64,000 nt of DNA from Antedon mediterranea. Its lineage: Eukaryota; Echinodermata; Crinoidea; Comatulida; Antedonidae. The stretch's first letter is position 1; each line of letters starts with the position of its first letter. The notes beneath the pieces were generated by a model, which saw only the letters and a list, made by a program, of their open reading frames with translations, had not been told where the DNA came from and did not search any database. The translations under genes were made by a program, and so were the position numbers. The stretch covers positions 7,479,001-7,543,000 of the forward strand of contig NC_092680.1 in assembly GCF_964355755.1 (NCBI RefSeq), written 5' to 3'. Below are positions 34,101 through 43,867 of the stretch, one piece after another.

Positions 34101-36453
34101 TCTGCCTTCAATTTCGTGTCGGTGCATTTTTTCACAAGCTTTACCAACATCTGTCCTATTGGCAAATTCTACCAACCTGTATAAACAAATAATATACACA
34201 TATTTAAAGATGTGCAAAAACATGAAAAATGAAGATTAATTAAATAAGACTTTGAATAGGTTATTTTGTAGTTTTAATAAAATCACTTTCATAGAACAAA
34301 CAGACAACAATAATGTTTTTACTTATAAATTGTTAAATTCAACCAAAAATCCATTGACTGGCAGCCAATATTACTATATTTTGCTTTAAATTACATTTTT
34401 TTAGGTAAATACATTTTTTTTTCCAATCTAATTTTTTGTCAAAGTGGATAACTATTAAAAGACATTAAAATGGCATATTCAACAGAAAATGTTAAAAAAA
34501 AATACTATTTTAAGGGGGACAATACATCTTTAATAAATTATTTCAGGAACAAATGATAAATGGATATTACAATAAACTCTACAACCATTTTATGTAAACT
34601 GAAAATATAAAAATTGAAAAAATATACTTACGCACAGCCCTGATGAAATGCAAACCATAAAAAAAAAATAAAAAAGTTACATTACAACATTATGGAATGG
34701 TTTTGCGGGTTGTCTGGTCAGTATTTTATCCTATTTGTATTATCATTTGTTTTAACCATCAATTTAAGACATGCACATATTTGTCTTTGTGGAAAATAAG
34801 AAAGTTGTATTTATAATAATTCAATATATAAAAGATTTTTAAGAGATTATTATTATTAATGATAATGTAATGGGTAATGCTAAACTGTGCAAATCTGCAA
34901 ACCACTTAATATTAATTTACCACGACCAACAAACAATTTATGATAAAAGAATATTAAAGTTGGAATTTGTTGTCAAAAAGGCCAACATCATCTAACCCTC
35001 TGTCTACTCTTATTTTTAAAAAAAAAGTGTGATGTGCCCGGATATGGTAGTTATATGCCAAAATAAGGTAGTAATATGACATCATCGTGTTCATATATGG
35101 GCACATCACTTTTTGTTATCACATAAAGTTTGTTAGTGTAGACAAAGCTTTACACACTGTGTTAACAAAAGACAATGCGGCTAAAGAGTATGAACCAATC
35201 ATGAAGCCTAATGAGAGGGCAATGACTACACGGACTTGTTTATTACCTTTGACTTCCCATCTTCTCCTGTGAATATTTCAACGTATGTAACTTCGCCAAC
35301 TAAATAAGGTAAAACGAGACAAATCACGAAAATTGTTAATGCTATTAAATAAAGGTATATATTGTGGTCCTCAAGCTTAACTGGAAATTAAGGAAATTTG
35401 TACTACTACTATGGACCCATGTGTTGGTCTCTAGCTTGAAAAGGACACATACAGGAAAGTAGGGTTTGTTCAATCCCGCTGGCTACAGGTTTGAAGGTTG
35501 TCTCTAAACAGAATAATTGTACAGGTATGAGTAAAATTTACCATTCTTTCGCATAACATCCTTTAAATCTTGCCATTTCAGTTCATATGGAATATTGCTT
35601 ACAAACACACTCCTATCAAGAACTGCCTCCCTAGGTCCACCCCTGCCTGCTCCTCCTTGTCCCATTCCACCTCGCCTATCACCCATCATGCGTGGGCGAC
35701 GATCACGATCTCTGTCACGTCGATTCCTATCCTGGTCTCTGTTTCTGTCATTTCTTGGTCGATCATTATCGCGTCTGGAAAATACATAGAAATTTTATAT
35801 TACCTAAAAAAATTAAACCTGAAGATATTTTATTAATAATAAACAGTATAATATGATATTAAATAATATTCTCTTTAAATAATGTTAATAATAATTGACA
35901 ACACTATTATAAGCCTACTCCATCATTATGATATGGTATTTACTGTCTATAATATTAAATAGTAAAATACTGTTTAATTTACTTCCTTGAAATTTGTATA
36001 ATTCGCTGTAGGCCCTATTTAAATTTTATTTTTATACTTCTTTTAGTTTGTATAATATAATTGCCTTGATAAATTAAGAACGTGTGCCGCTGATACAAAA
36101 GCGTTTTTTTCAATAAAGTTTATCTTATCTAGCCTAGGCCAGAACAGAAAGAATCATCAAAAGAAAGGCAGCAGTGCCAGTATCGCTAACCGCAGCCTGG
36201 CCACACGTACGCTGGTTGATTCGCGATCCCGGCGTGGTGGACCTTCTGAAATCGGCATGCACCACCACGCTTTCACACTCGTGAGTCGAGTTATCAAAAA
36301 ATGTTGGTTAATATAAACTCACCTCGGCTTAGATTTATTTTGATCTACAGGAGATCTAGATCTTGAACGATATCTGCCACCCGATTGTGGTGTTGTGGCA
36401 TTGTCATTATTTGCTCCAGATTCAATTTTTATGTTAGCAGTTTCTGACGCCAT
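25148..36453 (-). CDS. hnrnpm: hnRNP M / MYEF2-type RNA-binding protein, three RRMs
   Basis: hnRNP M is a nuclear RRM protein that binds GU-rich pre-mRNA and regulates splicing. Fifteen minus-strand exons close in phase to 647 aa (human 730): 36323-36453, 35542-35774, 35247-35299, 34632-34639, 34083-34176, 33060-33200, 32354-32507, 32196-32245, 28454-28508, 27548-27907, 26965-27051, 26334-26701, 25968-26019, 25334-25432, 25148-25206. An Arg/Asp-rich N-terminus (about 25-97) precedes RRM1 (about 99-173, RNP2 VFVSNI), RRM2 (about 213-288, VFVSNLPYQVTWRKL, VQAISMFNG), a Gly/Met-rich linker (about 307-560, tandem MGMGTGGGG) and RRM3 (about 572-647, CSILVKNLPFSYDW, GRSKGYGLVKF), ending VVQIHQ. RRM1 needs an 8-nt microexon to stay in frame. 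Intron 8 (3.7 kb) carries the 31-bp minisatellite and a hAT-like insertion. The start codon gives an N-terminus like the family's. Confidence 0.95.
25549..25866. mobile_element. GATGTATTGTCCC foldback element, hnRNP M intron 13
   Basis: Left end AAAGATATATTGTCCCCCTG; right end GGGGACAATACCTCTTTAA. A central CCAATGGATTTTTGGT with neighbouring TGGCTGCCAGCCA marks the family. Non-coding. Confidence 0.7.
26100..26250 (-). mobile_element. degenerate SINE-like remnant in hnRNP M intron 12
   Basis: Retains GGCGTCCTGCCCTAACCACT, resembling the A-box end of the tRNA-derived SINE. The rest is diverged. Confidence 0.35.
27120..27370. repeat. dispersed repeat with 'GACGAGGGAGAGAATTCCA'
   Basis: In hnRNP M intron 10: starts after a short AAT run and contains TATAGCGCCAGAATCAACTA, CAAAGGCGCTTATA and ATGACGAGGGAGAGAATTCC. 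It resembles a widespread invertebrate interspersed repeat; I cannot name the family. Confidence 0.45.
28033..28314 (+). mobile_element. short non-autonomous Helitron-like element
   Basis: Begins TCTATACCTATATTATAAG after an A. It ends with a GC hairpin (CCCACCCTGGGGCGGG), 10 nt, then CTAG (28311-28314) followed by T. The 5' TC, 3' hairpin plus CTAG, and A/T target match Helitron rules; there is no target duplication. At 282 bp it has no Rep/helicase. It lies in hnRNP M intron 9. Confidence 0.65.
28547..30435. repeat. 31-bp minisatellite, about 60 units (left block)
   Basis: Unit core GAGTAAATCCTGTACAGTGT followed by GTATATAGTAT, in hnRNP M intron 8. Variants at a few positions (TATG/TACG, AAAT/AATT, ACAG/ACGG, TATATAG/TATTTAG) let unit order be followed. 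A distinctive variant run near 29108-29205 recurs 713 bp (23 units) later. One unit near 30275 is 2 bp short. No unit contains a stop codon in any minus-strand frame, so long spurious reading frames arise. Confidence 0.97.
30436..31752. mobile_element. non-autonomous hAT-like DNA transposon inside the minisatellite
   Basis: Left end CAGGGCTGAGCGAA; inverted right end, read inward, CAAGGGTGAGGGAA (14 bp, 3 mismatches). Flanks repeat TATAGT, though the tandem array makes the duplication length uncertain (8 bp with one mismatch if the ends are shifted by 2). Subterminal copies of GGACAAGT or its complement cluster at both ends, a hAT trait. The interior lacks a transposase and holds a 46-bp tandem duplication at about 31215-31305. 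Confidence 0.7.
31753..32035. repeat. 31-bp minisatellite, about 9 units (right block)
   Basis: Same unit and phase as the left block, resuming immediately after the transposon. It ends where the unit decays into CAGTGTGCATTGTATAAAAG. The hnRNP M exon 8 donor lies 160 bp away. Confidence 0.95.
33450..33995. mobile_element. GATGTATTGTCCC foldback element, long copy
   Basis: Left end TTAAAGATGTATTGTCCC; right end GGGACAATACATCC. The 540-bp interior includes a 200-bp stretch absent from other copies. It lies in hnRNP M intron 5. Confidence 0.7.
34205..34535. mobile_element. GATGTATTGTCCC foldback element
   Basis: Right end GGGGGACAATACATCTTTAA is intact; the left end is mutated (AAAGATGTGCAAAAACATG). 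It has the family's central CCATTGACTGGCAGCCAAT and sits about 100 bp from the 8-nt microexon. Confidence 0.65.
34632..34639 (-). other. hnrnpm: 8-nt microexon of hnRNP M (RRM1)
   Basis: Minus-strand reading gives CATCAG/GGCTGTGC/GTAAGT: perfect acceptor and donor around 8 nt. It contributes Gly-Cys and two thirds of Ala, giving GKSK-GCA-LVEF across RRM1 RNP1, matching the vertebrate GKSRGCGVVEF pattern. Without it the flanking exons (phase 0 end; phase 2 start) do not join in frame. Confidence 0.85.
35005..35150. mobile_element. foldback MITE (CTGTCTACACTATCAAA family)
   Basis: Left CTGTCTACTCTTATTTTT (diverged), right AGTTTGTTAGTGTAGACAAA. The inner GATATGGTAGT arm is duplicated. In hnRNP M intron 3. 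Confidence 0.75.
36140..36290. other. GC-rich structured patch in hnRNP M intron 1
   Basis: A GC-rich island in AT-rich intron. A perfect 9-bp hairpin (GCGTGGTGG 36232-36240 with CCACCACGC 36262-36270) follows a GGCAGCAGTGCCAGTATCGC stretch. It might be a structured RNA gene or a repeat. I could not match it to a known snRNA, snoRNA, 5S or tRNA. Confidence 0.3.
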
Positions 36454-37140
36454 TCCAAAGAATTTATACCTAGCTTAGGCCTTACTCTAGGCTATCACGC
36501 AACAAAAGATAGCTAGCTAGCTGCCGCTAGAGAGAGAGAGAAAAAGAAAGAAAGCGGAAGCGCAGCTTGGCTTTTAATTCGAAATGCATGATGGGAAGAA
36601 AAGAGTGTTGTAGAGTGCGCCCGCTATGACTGGTTTGCTTACACTTTGCATTTTTTTAAAGAACTTATAACTTATAACTTATAACATGTTATAAGTTCTT
36701 TGATTTTTTGTAAAAAAAGAGTTTCCTTCTGTTTGCACTGCAGATGATAGATACCAAATACTATGCTTCGGCCTAGGGCAACTAATTTGGTAAGTAAAGT
36801 CACTACTTCTAGCCCTAGCAAGGCATAGTTCTCACTACACTATATGATTTACAGTCAACAAATAGTAAATTACTAGTATTATTAATATCTAGCCATGGAG
36901 TACCAGTAGTACCGCTTGTGACTTGGTTGGGAATTTTCCTGGGCCTATCCACTCTCTCTTAAGTTATAGTGTTGTTAACGTTTTCCGTCTTCCGACATTA
37001 CGCTTTCCACAATTTGTTTCCATTTTTTTTCTGTTAATGGCAGGATGGTTTGTTATTGTGTTAGTGTCTACTACTATAGTGCCGCTGATAAGTTATAGTA
37101 ACAATCAATAATAATTTGGCCTTGGACAATGGTCAACCGT
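36454..37140. other. intergenic region upstream of hnRNP M
   Basis: Presumed hnRNP M promoter and 5' UTR close to 36454-36600, including a GA-rich AGAGAGAGAGAAAAAGAAAG tract (36530-36555). It also holds the 14-bp palindrome at 36658-36701. No exon seen. Confidence 0.5.
36658..36701. repeat. perfect 14-bp inverted repeat (hairpin)
   Basis: AAAGAACTTATAAC (36658-36671) and GTTATAAGTTCTTT (36688-36701) pair perfectly across a 16-nt spacer that repeats TTATAAC. About 200 bp upstream of the hnRNP M start codon. Confidence 0.85.
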
Positions 37141-37162
37141 GCGTGTAAAAAGTTTTATGGTG

Positions 37163-39800
37163 AATAATAATAATAATAATAATAATAAGCTTTATTTAAT
37201 CACGGATACTTAACTCAACTAAAAGTTGTTTTTCAGTAAGACCGTGCTCAAAGGAAAACACCAAAAATAATAATTAAATGTAAAAAGCAGATATCAAATC
37301 AAATAATAAAACAATTACAGAAGCAAAAAAACAAAAGCAGATAATAAAACAATTACAATGAAATAAAATGAAACAAGGATACACTTACTAACTATAAAAT
37401 TAAATAATACACTACATTTAAAAAAAGCTACATGAAATTAGCAGTTAACAGTTTCTAAAAAAGAGAGACAGAGTTCACATTTTTGATATCTTCATGTAGC
37501 TCATTCCAAACCTTGGCACCTCTATATGATAAGCTACGTTTTTTGTAGTTTGTTTTTGGTTTTGGTACTATTAAATTTGGCTTAGTTCTAATATCTATAT
37601 ATAAATTTACGTAAGGGCAAAATTCGATAAATCGCAGTTTATTTCTAGAATTTTTACTCGATGGTATATAAAGTTGGTTCGTACTTTCGGTACTGATTTT
37701 AACCATCTGATGTAACCATGTTTACTAATTAAATTGAGTTAGATAATTAGTTATTGGCAATTAAAACGAATTTAGGTTCAACGATTTGCCCCAAATAGGG
37801 GTGTTTCGTGGTCGTGGTATACACTGTCTAATGGATGTCCAACTTGAAAAATACCCGCAGACAATAATGCGAGGATGCTTCGCATTTTCCTATCTCCTCC
37901 TACGATAATTGTTTTTAATAGCTGAAAACCGGTTGAACAGCTCGAGTACAGCATCATAATGTTGAAGACAGGCCGATTTTCTTTAAAAAATACTATTTTG
38001 ATAGATTTAATATACGTTTATACAAATGTTTTGATCTGCGATAAATGGAACATTCCAATCTCTGTTCCACAAGTGTCTATTCCCTCAGGCGTCGTAAAGA
38101 CAAGTACTGTACAGTCATAACAGAAATTCGATACATTTTTTTCCAATCTGGAATCCTTTTTTTTAACGCATAACGAGCTAGCCTTTCCAGTTGCCGTCTA
38201 TTATGTACAATCAACTTTATTATTGCAGCTAAACCACCACCAACACCACCACCCTCCCCTCACTGGCATGAGTAGCGTTGTAAAGCCAGTAGAGACAGGC
38301 CTACAGTACGAATGATCAGTACATGCCCTAAACGCAGAACAACTTTGGTGGTTAGGAAACAACTTAATTTTCAATACAAGTTGGGTAGTGGTTAGCATAA
38401 TTGGCTCTATGAAACAATTGACCATTAGGCCTATTAATTAAGTTGAGTTAGATAATTATTTATTGACGATTAAAGCGAATTTACGATTTGCCCCGAATAG
38501 AGGTGTTTAATACTGACAGTTTCTTCTGAACGTTTGTAATCATGTAACTTCAAAAAAACATAAACGTCGTATTAGTGATGTGTCGTTACATGTACTGTAG
38601 GCCTACTATTTCAATCGACTATGACGGTGACAGTTTCAACAAAGTATTAAATCGCAATGTTTTACTGTGTTTACTGGTATATTATTTGTAAAACATGAAA
38701 ATAATTCATATTTCGTTACTAAATCGATAAAGAATATATTTAAAAATTGTTCGTCTTTGCATCCAACCTCTTCCCCATCCCTCAACCCAAATGTTACATA
38801 CAAAACACAAATTCAGTTTGTTTCTTGTTCTGTGACAAACTTCTTTTTCGGAAGTAATTCCCGGGGTGCTAATTTTAGTTGAGTACATAAATCACCGTGT
38901 CTATTTATTCGTTCCTGTAAACAACATGTATTATTGTCCTGCATGTGCATTTGAAGTCGCCAGTTTTTTAAATGCTGAAATTACTATGTATTCGAGAACC
39001 ATCTGTGGGCACGACCTAGATGGTACGCGAGCGAAGCGAGCGTACCATCTAGTTATAGTAATTGTTTTTGATATTGAACTTAATAAATATGGAGGTGCAA
39101 GGTTGTTCATAATCTTAAACATGTCAATAGCTTCATTTATATATAATCTTTCATCTAAGTTCATCCAATTTAGACTTTGAAGAGCTTGAGTACTAGAGTC
39201 GGTTTGAGATTTGTTTGTAATAACTTTTGCTGAGCGATTTTGAAGAACTTGTAGTGTTTTACTTTGAGTTATATTTGAACGTCCCCAAACAACATGGCAA
39301 TACTCAAGATGAGGAGCCATAAGTGATTTGTATAGTTTGCATTGAATTTCTTAGTAGTAGTAGTACAAGCTCTGCAAAGCCTTAGATTTTACATTATCGA
39401 TTTGTGAGCACCAAGAAAGATTATTATCTAATATCACACCAAGGTGTTTACATTTATTTACACAAGAGATTGGTTCTCCATCTATGTTAATGTTGACTTG
39501 TAAGTCAGATAGTTTACTTAACCTCTGTCTCGTTCCAATTAACATAAATTCAGTTTTTTTAACATTTAGGCTAAGTTTGTTGCATATGAGCCATCTTTTA
39601 AGACACAATAAGTCAGAATTTATTGTTTCAGTAAGGTTATTAATATTATTGGAAGTGTAGTATGGCAGTGTCATCAGCATACATAGAAACAGAGCATTTT
39701 GAATATTTTGTAGTATTAAATATTTTAATATTATCACAGCACATTTTTTTAGATGATGGAATTTTATAAAAAAAAAATTCTCAAAAGGTACAAACAATAA
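37163..39800 (-). pseudogene. broken non-LTR retrotransposon (LINE), 3' part of ORF2
   Basis: On the minus strand, reverse-transcriptase C-terminal motifs appear in order: YADDT (codons complementary to about 39667-39680), LSLNVKKTEFM, CKHLGVILDNNLSW, MAPHLEYCHVVWG, then NLAPPYLLSS. After a 1,352-bp insertion the frame resumes with STNQLYIPSSK and RSLSYRGAKVWNELH, ending near 37455. A 3' tail follows, ending in a (TTA)n run (complement of about 37163-37187). Frameshifts after YADD and near 39350 show it is dead. The 5' half of the element is absent. The motifs fit the Jockey/CR1/Rex group; exact clade not resolved. Confidence 0.85.
37701..39052 (+). mobile_element. Helitron/Helentron-like insertion in the LINE
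   Basis: Removing 37701-39052 joins the LINE flanks TGATTTT and TTATAGT and restores its reading frame, so these are likely the true ends. The insert ends in a hairpin with 13-bp arms (CTAGATGGTACGC and GCGTACCATCTAG) whose last bases are CTAG, followed by T. There is no target duplication and it inserted between T and T, as Helentrons do. Inside, an 80-bp segment at about 37725-37805 is repeated directly at about 38434-38510. There is no Rep/helicase coding, so it is non-autonomous. Confidence 0.6.
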
Positions 39801-40257
39801 TTAATGATCTTACTTTAAATCATATGTAGGCCTACTGTAGGCCCTAAGTGAAAAGGAACTTAAAACTTATTAATTTATACATTTTTACTATTAGTATTAT
39901 TAAGCAGCAGGGTTTCAGGTTGGAATCTTGGTTGATGTGGCATTTACTAGTCTCAGATTTCCAGCTCCATACACATTCATAAATTAATTATAATTACTCC
40001 ATATCTATCAATTAAGTATTTCCATAGAATTCTTTAAAAAAATGATTAAAATCTTTCTCTTTCTTTGATGAGGTATATGGTAAAATAATAAAAGTATAAT
40101 TTAAAAAAAAACAGTATTTTGTGGGTAGCGCTATATAAATTGTATTCCGCGAATGCTGAGTGAATTCTAGTAAGCTACCTGGACTTATTTTGACAATCCA
40201 AATTATTCATTGTTTTAGTTAAGAACTGTCAACCGAACATTACACCAGTACTTCAAG
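39801..40257. other. region upstream of the DUF829 gene
   Basis: AT-rich, no exon seen. Presumably contains the promoter and 5' UTR of the DUF829 hydrolase gene. Confidence 0.4.
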
Positions 40258-41410
40258 ATGGCCACCAACGCAAATCCAAGGGTTTCAACTGTCTTTGACA
40301 ACTTGAATCTTCATGCAATTGGGTCAGAGGGTAAGTAGTAGCAGCTGATCCAAGCGGGTCAGGGATCAGATCCAGAATTTTGAAATAGGGGTGAAGACCT
40401 ACAAATTGTGAACTATAGTACAGGAACATTTTAGACAGGCAGCCCAGAAATGATAAAATAACTTAATTTCATAACTTTTGCATTGCAACTTACAACATTT
40501 AGGTAGTGGAAGGCAGGCCATGCATGTATTGAGCAAAAATTATTGTCATCTTTTATATTACAGTACTTATATTACTTTAGCAGTCCATGACCAATTTCAT
40601 CTTTGTACATTGTATATATGTTTTGTTGGTCAAATAAATAAATGAAATGAAATGGTTCTTCACTTTACAGGTAGTGAACTGAAACTGAAACCAGTTGTTT
40701 TGTTTATACCGTGGATGGGATCTACAAAGAAGGCTGAGGATAAATTTAGATCTTTATACCATAGCCGTGGGTATGACACGCTAACATATTACACCAATCC
40801 TAAATACTTCTTATGGCCAAACAGTGCCATGAAACCTTCATCTCAGCTACTGGATTTTATGGATGAGAAGACTTCATGTCCAGTGATAGTTCATGGTTTC
40901 TCCATTGGAGCATACTTCTATGCAGTCATGCTGCGTCACTTGCTGGATGACACAACCAAATGGCTGTCTTTTCGGCAACGGGTTAAGGGTCAGATATTTG
41001 ACAGTTTGACCATTGGATCTGTAAAAAACATGGTCGATGGAGTAGCAAGATTCTCAACGTCAAACAAAATAGCACAAAAAACTATCATTCTTTCTTTATT
41101 AGGGTATTTTAAGTTAACAAAGAAGCAAACCAAAGACATATTTGATAAGATGATCGATGCTTTTTATAACAACCCTATGTCATGTATGGGATTCCTAACG
41201 TTCTTTTCAAAGGTTGACCCACTTTGTGACTATGAATCTATGATTAAGCTCATAGAGTACTGGGAGAAAAGGAATATAAAGGTACAGTACAAGTGCTGGG
41301 ATGACACGCCCCACTGTAGACATTATCAAGGACACAAAGATGAATATGAGTTACTGCTTGATCAGTACTTGTCAAATTTAAAACTTCCATCAACTATGGC
41401 AAAATTATAA
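40258..41410 (+). CDS. DUF829 / TMEM53-like alpha/beta-hydrolase
   Basis: Two exons (40258-40330, 40671-41410) close to 270 aa; vertebrate TMEM53 is about 277. TMEM53 is a nuclear-envelope protein linked to BMP signalling in bone, and the wider DUF829 family has an alpha/beta-hydrolase fold with unknown substrates. The sequence begins with a 30-residue leader, then KPVVLFIPWMGS (strand and oxyanion loop). The nucleophile elbow is HGFSIG with Ser about 102; a likely acid is Asp about 207 (FFSKVDPLCD) and a likely base His about 239 or 242 (DTPHCRHY). All three triad positions are thus present, suggesting catalysis. I see no clear hydrophobic transmembrane span. It resembles the cytosolic DUF829 paralogues more than TMEM53 itself, so no gene symbol is given. 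Confidence 0.88.
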
Positions 41411-41479
41411 CAACATTATTGTAAATTGATTGATTAACTAATTGTGTTTGAATTGTTACACTTGCTGATTAATTGGCAA

Positions 41480-42010
41480 ATAGGGTAGAGTGAAAATATT
41501 AATGTTATATGTTTATATGTATGTTATACTATTATTGTTTTGTCCAAGCTTATTCCTTCTTGGTTACTCTCTCTCTAGGTGCCATATCTACGGACGTAGG
41601 CGATCATGGTCTGCCACAATTTTCTGCATCTTGCTTTCTTTAAAAGGTCCACTCCTTGATTCAATATTCCATTAGCTTGCAACCACTCGATTAGGCTTGT
41701 CATTCACATTACACGTTTTCTACCCTTGCTCCTCTTTCCTTCAACCTTTCCGGTTATTGACAGGTTCTCCAAGCCATCTTTTCTGATTACATGACCGAGA
41801 AATTAATTAGCTGCCTTATCCTCATTTCCTTTACACCTTTCCTTTTCACTTTGGCTCTCCTAAACACCTCTACATTGATTACTTTATCAGTCCACGAAAT
41901 CCTTAGCATTCTCCTTAAAAACCACACTTCACAACTTTCAAGGTACTTTCTACATTCCGATGTTAATGACCAAGTCTCGCTTTCATTACATTGTAATATA
42001 ATAATACCAT
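41480..42010 (-). pseudogene. LINE ORF2 C-terminal fragment
   Basis: Minus-strand translation between stops gives the C-terminal pattern of an endonuclease-reverse transcriptase: a GHVIRKDGLENL block, then a basic GKRSKGRKR block, then LWQTMIAYVRRYG. Several stops interrupt it. The reverse-transcriptase core is missing. Clade uncertain (RTE-like pattern). Confidence 0.6.
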
Positions 42011-42765
42011 ACCAAAAGTTGATAATAGAAAGACGGTCAACTTGTTAATAAAGCACTACTATTTAAAAATAATCATTTATAGTATGGCGAAATTTCTAAT
42101 ATAAAAATAGATCAGAGCAAAAACATAAATCAAAAAACACTTTTGGAAACAACAAATATTATTTAAAGACAAAGGTTATATTACAGGAATTTAAAAATGT
42201 AATTGTTGTGGAAGTAAATGTATGGATATACATAGGAAGACCAATGCTTAGGTCCCACACCACTAAAGGATATTCTACAAGCCTGGTTGAATTGGATACC
42301 TAAACTTACAAATGAAATTAAATGTTACAACATAGTGGATAGGAAGACAAGTATTTTAATCACTGGTTGCGGATCAGGAAGTAGTGGTTTTTTTTAAAGC
42401 CATGTCTTTACATTGTCCTTGAATAAAGTTTAATTTAACACAGCATAATATAAGTTCTTATGTCTATATATTATTCAATCATTTCATAACTAAATAGAGT
42501 AGAACTTCTACTATCTCTAAGGGGACACCTGAACTGGAAGTTTCCCTTTAATAAGGGTATTTCCTAAATAGGGATTGGCTGTAAATCATATACTGTATTG
42601 ACCCCATGTCAGTTTCACGTACAATAGAACCCCTATTAAGGGGACACCTTTGGACCCAACACAGTGTCTCTTTAACAAAGGTGTCCCCTGAATAGGCGTA
42701 GTGTTAAAATATATAGTTCCAATTGTCCTCTGCATAGGGGTGTCCCAAAGCAAGGGTTCTTGCAG
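42011..42765. other. intergenic, with a 'GTGTCCCCTTAATA' repeat copy
   Basis: From about 42510 to 42770 the AAGGGGACACC, AATAGGGATTG and GTGTCCCCTGAATAGG blocks of the dispersed repeat are present. The remainder is AT-rich with no exon. Confidence 0.5.
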
Positions 42766-43395
42766 TATGTATTATTAGTACAAAGTAGTATTAGTACAAA
42801 GTAGTATTAGTACAAAGTAGTATTAGTACAAAGTAGTATTAGTACAAAGTAGTATTAGTACAAAGTAGTATTAGTACAAAGTAGTATTAGTACAAAGTAG
42901 TATTAGTACAAAGTAGTATTAGTACAAAGTAGTATTAGTACAAAGTAGTATTAGTACAAAGTAGTATTAGTACAAAGTAGTATTAGTACAAAGTAGTATT
43001 AGTACAAAGTAGTATTAGTACAAAGTAGTATTAGTACAAAGTAGTATTAGTACAAAGTAGTATTAGTACAAAGTAGTATTAGTACAAAGTAGTATTAGTA
43101 CAAAGTAGTATTAGTACAAAGTAGTATTAGTACAAAGTAGTATTAGTACAAAGTAGTATTAGTACAAAGTAGTATTAGTACAAAGTAGTATTAGTACAAA
43201 GTAGTATTAGTACAAAGTAGTATTAGTACAAAGTAGTATTAGTACAAAGTAGTATTAGTACAAAGTAGTATTAGTACAAAGTAGTATTAGTACAAAGTAG
43301 TATTAGTACAAAGTAGTATTAGTACAAAGTAGTATTAGTACAAAGTAGTATTAGTACAAAGTAGTATTAGTACAAAGTAGTATTAGTACAAAGTG
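42766..43395. repeat. 16-bp satellite, about 39 units
   Basis: The unit TAGTATTAGTACAAAG repeats without visible variation for about 630 bp between the DUF829 gene and the IQCH 3' end. Confidence 0.97.
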
Positions 43396-43736
43396 TATGT
43401 TTTCATAAGCACATACTTTTGGAAATGGTGACATGCAAAAGATTCTAATAACGAATTTATCAATTCAATTCAAAAATTAATTTTAAATACTGTACAGATA
43501 CAAATATATTATTTTCAATTATTACAAAACACACAAATCATTAAAAATATATGGAAAAAGTTCTCATTTACATCTAACACACACACACACATTTTCTATT
43601 ACAGTTGCTTTTTAATTGTAACTACTGTATTTATTAGGAAGCACTCTACTAGTTTCTGTTACACTATCCGATATCAAAATATCCGTAATTTATACTGAAA
43701 TATACAAAATACATTCGGAAAATAATCTATCTGGTT

Positions 43737-43742
43737 TTTATT
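43737..43742 (-). other. polyadenylation signal of the IQCH gene
   Basis: AATAAA on the minus strand, 126 nt downstream of the stop codon at 43868-43870. Confidence 0.5.
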
Positions 43743-43867
43743 AAAATTAAACTTCAAAAATGTATTTAAAATTGATTTACAAATATGTTATGCAAAACAA
43801 AAATAAATTGAAAGCACAAATATTGGTGGCTGTTTTCTGTTTAGTTCAACATAAATGAATGTATATA

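Noticed and set aside
36140-36290. U4-like or tRNA-like gene in the GC-rich patch
   Set aside because: A short GCAGT-GCAGTATCG-type resemblance to U4 does not extend; no cloverleaf or box pairs could be drawn.
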